Assembly (NCBI GenBank): GCA_947175775.1
Contig: CAMWNY010000079.1
Coordinates: 1-9,504, forward strand
Length of the DNA stretch: 9,504 nucleotides
Origin: an uncultured Lachnospiraceae bacterium
GTDB lineage: Bacteria; Bacillota; Clostridia; Lachnospirales; Lachnospiraceae
Direction of reading: 5' to 3'
Numbering within the stretch: the first letter of the stretch is position 1; the number at the start of each line of letters is the position of its first letter. The position numbers and the translations under genes were made by a program. Shown one piece after another: positions 6,908 through 9,504 of the stretch. The notes beneath the pieces are model-generated. The model did no database searches. It was not told where the DNA came from and worked only from the letters and a program-made list of their open reading frames with translations.

Positions 6908-7985
6908 TGCTCCCTCCACTTTGTCTTGAATTCCGATACGCCTCACAGGACATTCCTGCAATCTCCTTCAAATCAAAATCCATCATCATTGCGACAAGCC
7001 CCTTGAAATCAATTCTTCGCCTCCATCCAAGCTCTTTTTCTGCCTTTGCCGGATTTCCCCATAAGAATTCTACCTCAGCGGGACGGTAAAACTCCGGATT
7101 CACATCTACCAAAAGCGTTCCTGTCTCATTATCATAGCCTTTCTCATTCACACCTTCGCCTTCCCAGCGAATCTGAATTCCAAGCTCCGCAAAAGCCGCT
7201 TCAACGAATTCCCTGACAGTATGCGTCTCATTCGTGGCAAGCACATAATCTCCAGGCGCCTTCTGTTGAAGCATCAGCCACATTCCCTCCACATAATCGC
7301 CGGCATATCCCCAATCTCTCTTGGCATTCATATTCCCAAGAGAAAGCTTGTCCTGTTTTCCTGCAATAATACTTGCGATAGCAAGTGTTATTTTCCTTGT
7401 CACAAAATTCTCACCGCGTCTAGGCGACTCGTGATTAAACAAAATACCATTGCAGGCAAACATATTATACGACTCCCTATAATTTACGGTAATCCAATAT
7501 GAATAGAGTTTTGCCACACCATACGGGCTCTTTGGATAAAAGGGCGTCGCCTCACTCTGCGGTGCAGTTTCAGGGAGTCCGCCAAACAATTCCGAAGTTG
7601 ATGCCTGATAATAGCGGCAGTTTCCACCATTTACACGGATAGCCTCCAACAGCTTCAACGTGCTCACACCCGTAGCGTCCGCCGTATACTCCGGCACTTC
7701 AAAAGACACACCGACATGGGACTGCGCCGCAAGATTATAAACCTCTGTCGGTCTTATTTCCGCCACAACCCTCATTAAATTAGAAGAATCTGTCGTATCC
7801 GCAAAATGCAGGAAAAACTTAACCTTATAATAATCCGAATTAATTAAATGATCGATTCTCATTGTATTCGAAATACTATGGCGGCGTATCAATCCGTGAA
7901 CCTCGTATCCTTTTTCAAGTAAAAATTCCGCAAGGTATGAACCATCCTGACCTGTTATTCCGGTTATTAAAGCAATATTATTCAT
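6900..7985 (-). CDS. gmd: GDP-mannose 4,6-dehydratase
   Basis: This enzyme converts GDP-D-mannose to GDP-4-keto-6-deoxy-D-mannose in the cytoplasm, the precursor used by the adjacent fcl product. The 361-residue protein shows G-I-T-G-Q-D-G-S-Y (9-17), the NADP-binding loop; R-R-H-S at 34-37; N-L-A-A-Q-S-H-V at 84-91; S-T-S-E-L-F-G (129-135) with catalytic Thr and Glu; and Y-G-V-A-K (155-159) with the Tyr-Lys pair. N-H-E-S-P-R-R-G at 184-191 and R-D-W-G-Y-A-G-D at 223-230 are also diagnostic of Gmd. The ATG at 7983-7985 begins the conserved N-terminus. AGGAG lies 13 nt upstream, which is rather long. An in-frame TTG at 8009 would put that site inside the coding sequence, so I reject it. Length matches the family (E. 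coli Gmd is 373). Confidence 0.96.
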   Translation of the reverse strand: MNNIALITGITGQDGSYLAEFLLEKGYEVHGLIRRHSISNTMRIDHLINSDYYKVKFFLHFADTTDSSNLMRVVAEIRPTEVYNLAAQSHVGVSFEVPEYTADATGVSTLKLLEAIRVNGGNCRYYQASTSELFGGLPETAPQSEATPFYPKSPYGVAKLYSYWITVNYRESYNMFACNGILFNHESPRRGENFVTRKITLAIASIIAGKQDKLSLGNMNAKRDWGYAGDYVEGMWLMLQQKAPGDYVLATNETHTVREFVEAAFAELGIQIRWEGEGVNEKGYDNETGTLLVDVNPEFYRPAEVEFLWGNPAKAEKELGWRRRIDFKGLVAMMMDFDLKEIAGMSCEAYRNSRQSGGSNE

Positions 7986-8023
7986 TTTGATAATTGAACT
8001 CCTTTCCAAAAACCTGATTTAAA

Positions 8024-8050
8024 AGCTACAGGATACGACTCCTTCTAGCT
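8024..8050 (-). terminator. Imperfect intercistronic hairpin between rmlD and gmd (possible weak terminator or attenuator)
   Basis: On the minus strand an AGCTA/TAGCT pairing plus an AGGA/TCCT pairing, separated by a 2:1 internal loop, encloses a 6-nt loop. It is followed by four T residues and then AAA. Upstream A residues could pair with the T run to lengthen the stem. This is the only junction within the polysaccharide genes with a gap near 100 bp. The short T tract makes it a poor full terminator. It may act as partial terminator or processing site separating rmlD from the downstream genes. Confidence 0.35.
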
Positions 8051-8079
8051 ATTTTTATTCCACTTTCTTTACCAACATC

Positions 8080-8937
8080 TTACATGTTCTGAATATATTC
8101 TGCAATGGCTTTTTCCCAATCTGCAAACATATGATTTGTTGTAAGCTTCAACATATAATTTTCCAACACAGAATAATATGGTCTCGGTGCAACAATCCCC
8201 GTCGTATTCTTCTCATACTCCTCGCTTGTCACCGTGATAACCTCTGTCTGCTTCCCTGCAAGCCGATAAATCTCACGTGTAAAATCCGCCCAATTCGTAA
8301 TCCCCTCACAGGTACCATGAAACAATCCGAAATTGTCTGTCGGCAAAAGAGATGCAATCGCTTTTGCAAGCTCACTGGCGCTTGTGGGCGAACCAAACTG
8401 GTCTCCGACTACCGTTACCTGCTTATGTGTCTCAGATAGTCCAAGCATTGTCTTTACAAAATTTTTCCCGTCACCATACAGCCACGCCGTACGCACAATA
8501 AAATAATCCTTTGCAAATTCCTTAACAAAGTTCTCACCTGCAAGTTTTGTCTTTCCATAGACAGATTCGGGGTTCGTTTTGTCAAATTCTGTATATGGAA
8601 CAGAGGCATGTCCATCAAATACATAATCCGTCGAAACATGCATCAGCTTTGCGCCTGCCCGCGTTGCAGCAATGCTTAAATTTCTTGGACCGATTGCATT
8701 AATACGATAGGCATTGTCTACATCCGTCTCACAGCCGTTTACATTTGTATACGCCGCACAATTTATAACCGCATGCGGTTTTATGGCATCCACATATTTT
8801 AAAACAGCATCAACATCCGTGATGTCCAAGTCATTTATATCCGTATTGATACACTCATATTCACTGCTGCCTTCATATATCTTGTTTATTGCCCTGCCAA
8901 GCTGACCGTTTGCACCTGTCACAATCAATTTTTTCAT
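8080..8937 (-). CDS. rmlD: dTDP-4-dehydrorhamnose reductase
   Basis: RmlD reduces dTDP-4-keto-L-rhamnose to dTDP-L-rhamnose with NAD(P)H. The 285-residue product is a classic extended SDR: V-T-G-A-N-G-Q-L-G (6-14) binds the cofactor, N-C-A-A-Y-T-N-V at 59-66, S-T-D-Y-V-F-D-G at 102-109, and Y-G-K-T-K (127-131) is the catalytic Tyr-Lys pair. V-R-T-A-W-L-Y-G (148-155) and A-P-R-P near 250-253 complete the family pattern. The ATG at 8935-8937 begins the conserved M-K-K-L-I-V-T-G and has AGGAGG 7 nt upstream (8945-8950); a longer frame reaching 9027 has no support. It is the first gene after the HPr terminator. The partner genes rmlA, rmlB and rmlC are not in the window and must be elsewhere if the pathway is complete. 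A related reductase function cannot be excluded without them. Confidence 0.93.
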   Translation of the reverse strand: MKKLIVTGANGQLGRAINKIYEGSSEYECINTDINDLDITDVDAVLKYVDAIKPHAVINCAAYTNVNGCETDVDNAYRINAIGPRNLSIAATRAGAKLMHVSTDYVFDGHASVPYTEFDKTNPESVYGKTKLAGENFVKEFAKDYFIVRTAWLYGDGKNFVKTMLGLSETHKQVTVVGDQFGSPTSASELAKAIASLLPTDNFGLFHGTCEGITNWADFTREIYRLAGKQTEVITVTSEEYEKNTTGIVAPRPYYSVLENYMLKLTTNHMFADWEKAIAEYIQNM

Positions 8938-9007
8938 CAATGACCCTCCTAATCCTACTTTCTCTATTTTTCGTCTTTTTATACAGAATATGCTAACAGA
9001 TACCTTA

Positions 9008-9037
9008 ATTAAGTTAAAAATTTCCAAAAAGATTCAA
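9008..9037 (-). promoter_or_regulatory. Weak candidate promoter for the polysaccharide operon
   Basis: The leader between the HPr terminator and rmlD must contain a promoter if the operon is separately transcribed. The best sigma-A-like pair I see is TTGAAT (9037-9032) and CTTAAT (9013-9008) with an 18-nt spacer. A TATAAA at 8983-8978 without a good -35 is an alternative. Neither is convincing. The -10 candidate is part of a perfect 10-bp palindrome, CTTAATTAAG (9013-9004). Confidence 0.25.
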
Positions 9038-9043
9038 CGTCAA

Positions 9044-9073
9044 AATAGCCCGAACCGTTTCATTCGGGCTATT
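9044..9073 (-). terminator. Rho-independent terminator after the HPr gene
   Basis: A perfect 11-bp stem (AATAGCCCGAA paired with TTCGGGCTATT) with an 8-nt loop lies 2 nt past the HPr stop codon. On the minus strand the 3' arm ends in a TTTT run before GACG. The GC-rich core and position fit an intrinsic terminator that separates the glmM-HPr unit from the polysaccharide operon. The stem is symmetrical, but no plus-strand gene runs into it. Confidence 0.85.
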
Positions 9074-9075
9074 AT

Positions 9076-9339
9076 TTATTCACCAAGTCCGTCTTCAATC
9101 ACCTTAACGACTGCTGCTAAGGCTTGTTCCTCATCCTCACCTTCGCAAAAAACTTCAATTTCATCGCCATTCTTTACACATGCTCCAAGAACTCCAAGTA
9201 CACTTTTTGCATTTGCTGTGCTCTCACGGAATTTAAAGGTTACCATCGCTTTAAACTGCATCGCTTCTTTGCAAAGAATTCCTGCCGGACGCAGATGTAG
9301 GCCTGTTGGATTGTTAATGACCACCTTACGACTTACCAT
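9076..9339 (-). CDS. ptsH: HPr phosphocarrier protein
   Basis: HPr carries phosphate from enzyme I to sugar-specific EIIA proteins. In Firmicutes, HPr phosphorylated on Ser46 by HPr kinase acts with CcpA in carbon catabolite control. The 87-residue product (family about 85-90) has the active-site His15 in G-L-H-L-R-P-A-G (13-20) and Ser46 in A-K-S-V-L-G-V (44-50), so both regulatory sites are kept. The ATG at 9337-9339 has AGGAGG 6 nt upstream (9346-9351); an in-frame start at 9363 would run through that site. It follows glmM after a 42-nt gap and is closed by a terminator. It is not part of the EPS operon. A paralogous Crh-like role is unlikely because His15 is present. Confidence 0.94.
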   Translation of the reverse strand: MVSRKVVINNPTGLHLRPAGILCKEAMQFKAMVTFKFRESTANAKSVLGVLGACVKNGDEIEVFCEGEDEEQALAAVVKVIEDGLGE

Positions 9340-9381
9340 AAAATCCCTCCTATCATTTGCCATTCACAAGTTATCCGCTTA

Positions 9382-9504
9382 TCAGAACATCACGTTTTGA
9401 ATCAGCTCTGCCAAATCCTTTGCTTCCTTTTCAATCATCACCTGATCCTTTCCCTCTATCATTACACGGATAAGCGGCTCTGTTCCAGAAGGTCTGATCA
9501 GAAC
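9382..9504 (-). CDS. glmM: Phosphoglucosamine mutase, C-terminal 40 residues (cut by right window edge)
   Basis: The minus strand from the right edge is open for 40 codons to a TGA at 9382-9384. The segment contains R-P-S-G-T-E-P-L-I-R-V-M near its start, the C-terminal phosphate-binding loop of alpha-phosphohexomutases. The R-P-S-G-T-E-P-x-x-R-V-M form and the short tail are typical of GlmM, which converts glucosamine-6-phosphate to glucosamine-1-phosphate for UDP-GlcNAc, cell wall and glycan synthesis. A phosphomannomutase/phosphoglucomutase relative is the main alternative, since only the end of the protein is visible. The gene is probably cotranscribed with the following HPr gene. Confidence 0.8.
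   Translation of the reverse strand, partial: VLIRPSGTEPLIRVMIEGKDQVMIEKEAKDLAELIQNVMF

Noticed and set aside
8577..8586. TTTTGTCAAA on the plus strand, a good match to a Spo0A binding box
   Set aside because: It lies well inside the rmlD coding sequence, where it simply encodes the E-F-D-K-T stretch, far from any start of transcription I can propose.
8938..9027. Upstream extension of rmlD by 30 codons
   Set aside because: The extension would run through the AGGAGG site at 8945-8950, and the conserved SDR N-terminus begins exactly at the ATG at 8937.
9375..9477. Nine-base inverted repeat, CCGCTTATC at 9375-9383 and GATAAGCGG at 9469-9477
   Set aside because: The arms are about 85 bp apart, one is inside glmM coding sequence, and there is no T tract; probably chance.

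Overview
The window looks like part of a chromosomal surface or exopolysaccharide (EPS) locus from an endospore-lineage Firmicute, probably a Clostridia/Lachnospiraceae-type bacterium. That assignment is inference. It rests on strong AGGAGG-type ribosome binding sites, frequent GTG/TTG starts, an HPr carrying both His15 and Ser46, an EpsG-type polymerase, and a Spo0A-type DNA-binding domain, a family tied to spore-forming Firmicutes. Every gene I can support lies on the minus strand, so transcription runs from the right edge to the left edge.

Right end (9504 to about 9044): the last 40 codons of a phosphoglucosamine mutase (glmM) are followed by a stand-alone HPr (ptsH-type). An 11-bp-stem terminator closes this unit. 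A leader of about 105 bp follows, with only weak promoter candidates.

Sugar-nucleotide block (8937 to 5966): rmlD (last step to dTDP-L-rhamnose), a 94-bp gap containing an imperfect hairpin, then gmd and fcl (GDP-mannose to GDP-L-fucose), which overlap by 8 nt. The glycan is therefore expected to contain fucose and probably rhamnose. rmlA, rmlB and rmlC are not in the window.

Middle (5930 to 5577): a 117-residue protein that is essentially the Spo0A C-terminal DNA-binding (effector) domain with no receiver domain. It lies inside the operon between fcl and the first glycosyltransferase. This is the most unusual item in the window and may be a local transcription factor of the EPS operon.

Assembly block (5561 to 1): a membrane-anchored GtrB/DPM1-like GT2, a TuaG-like GT2, a polyprenyl-phosphate sugar-1-phosphate transferase (initiating enzyme), a Wzz-like chain-length protein with a C-terminal domain resembling a BY-kinase without Walker motifs, another GT-A glycosyltransferase, and the N-terminal two thirds or so of an EpsG-family polymerase cut by the left edge. 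Junctions here are tight (overlap of 29 nt or gaps of 2 to 15 nt), as in one long operon. Together the genes make nucleotide sugars, load the first sugar on undecaprenyl phosphate, extend the repeat unit and polymerise it. No Wzx flippase is visible and it must lie outside the window if the system is Wzx/Wzy-type. No tRNA, rRNA, CRISPR array, insertion sequence or phage gene was seen, and no gene-free stretch exceeds 300 bases.
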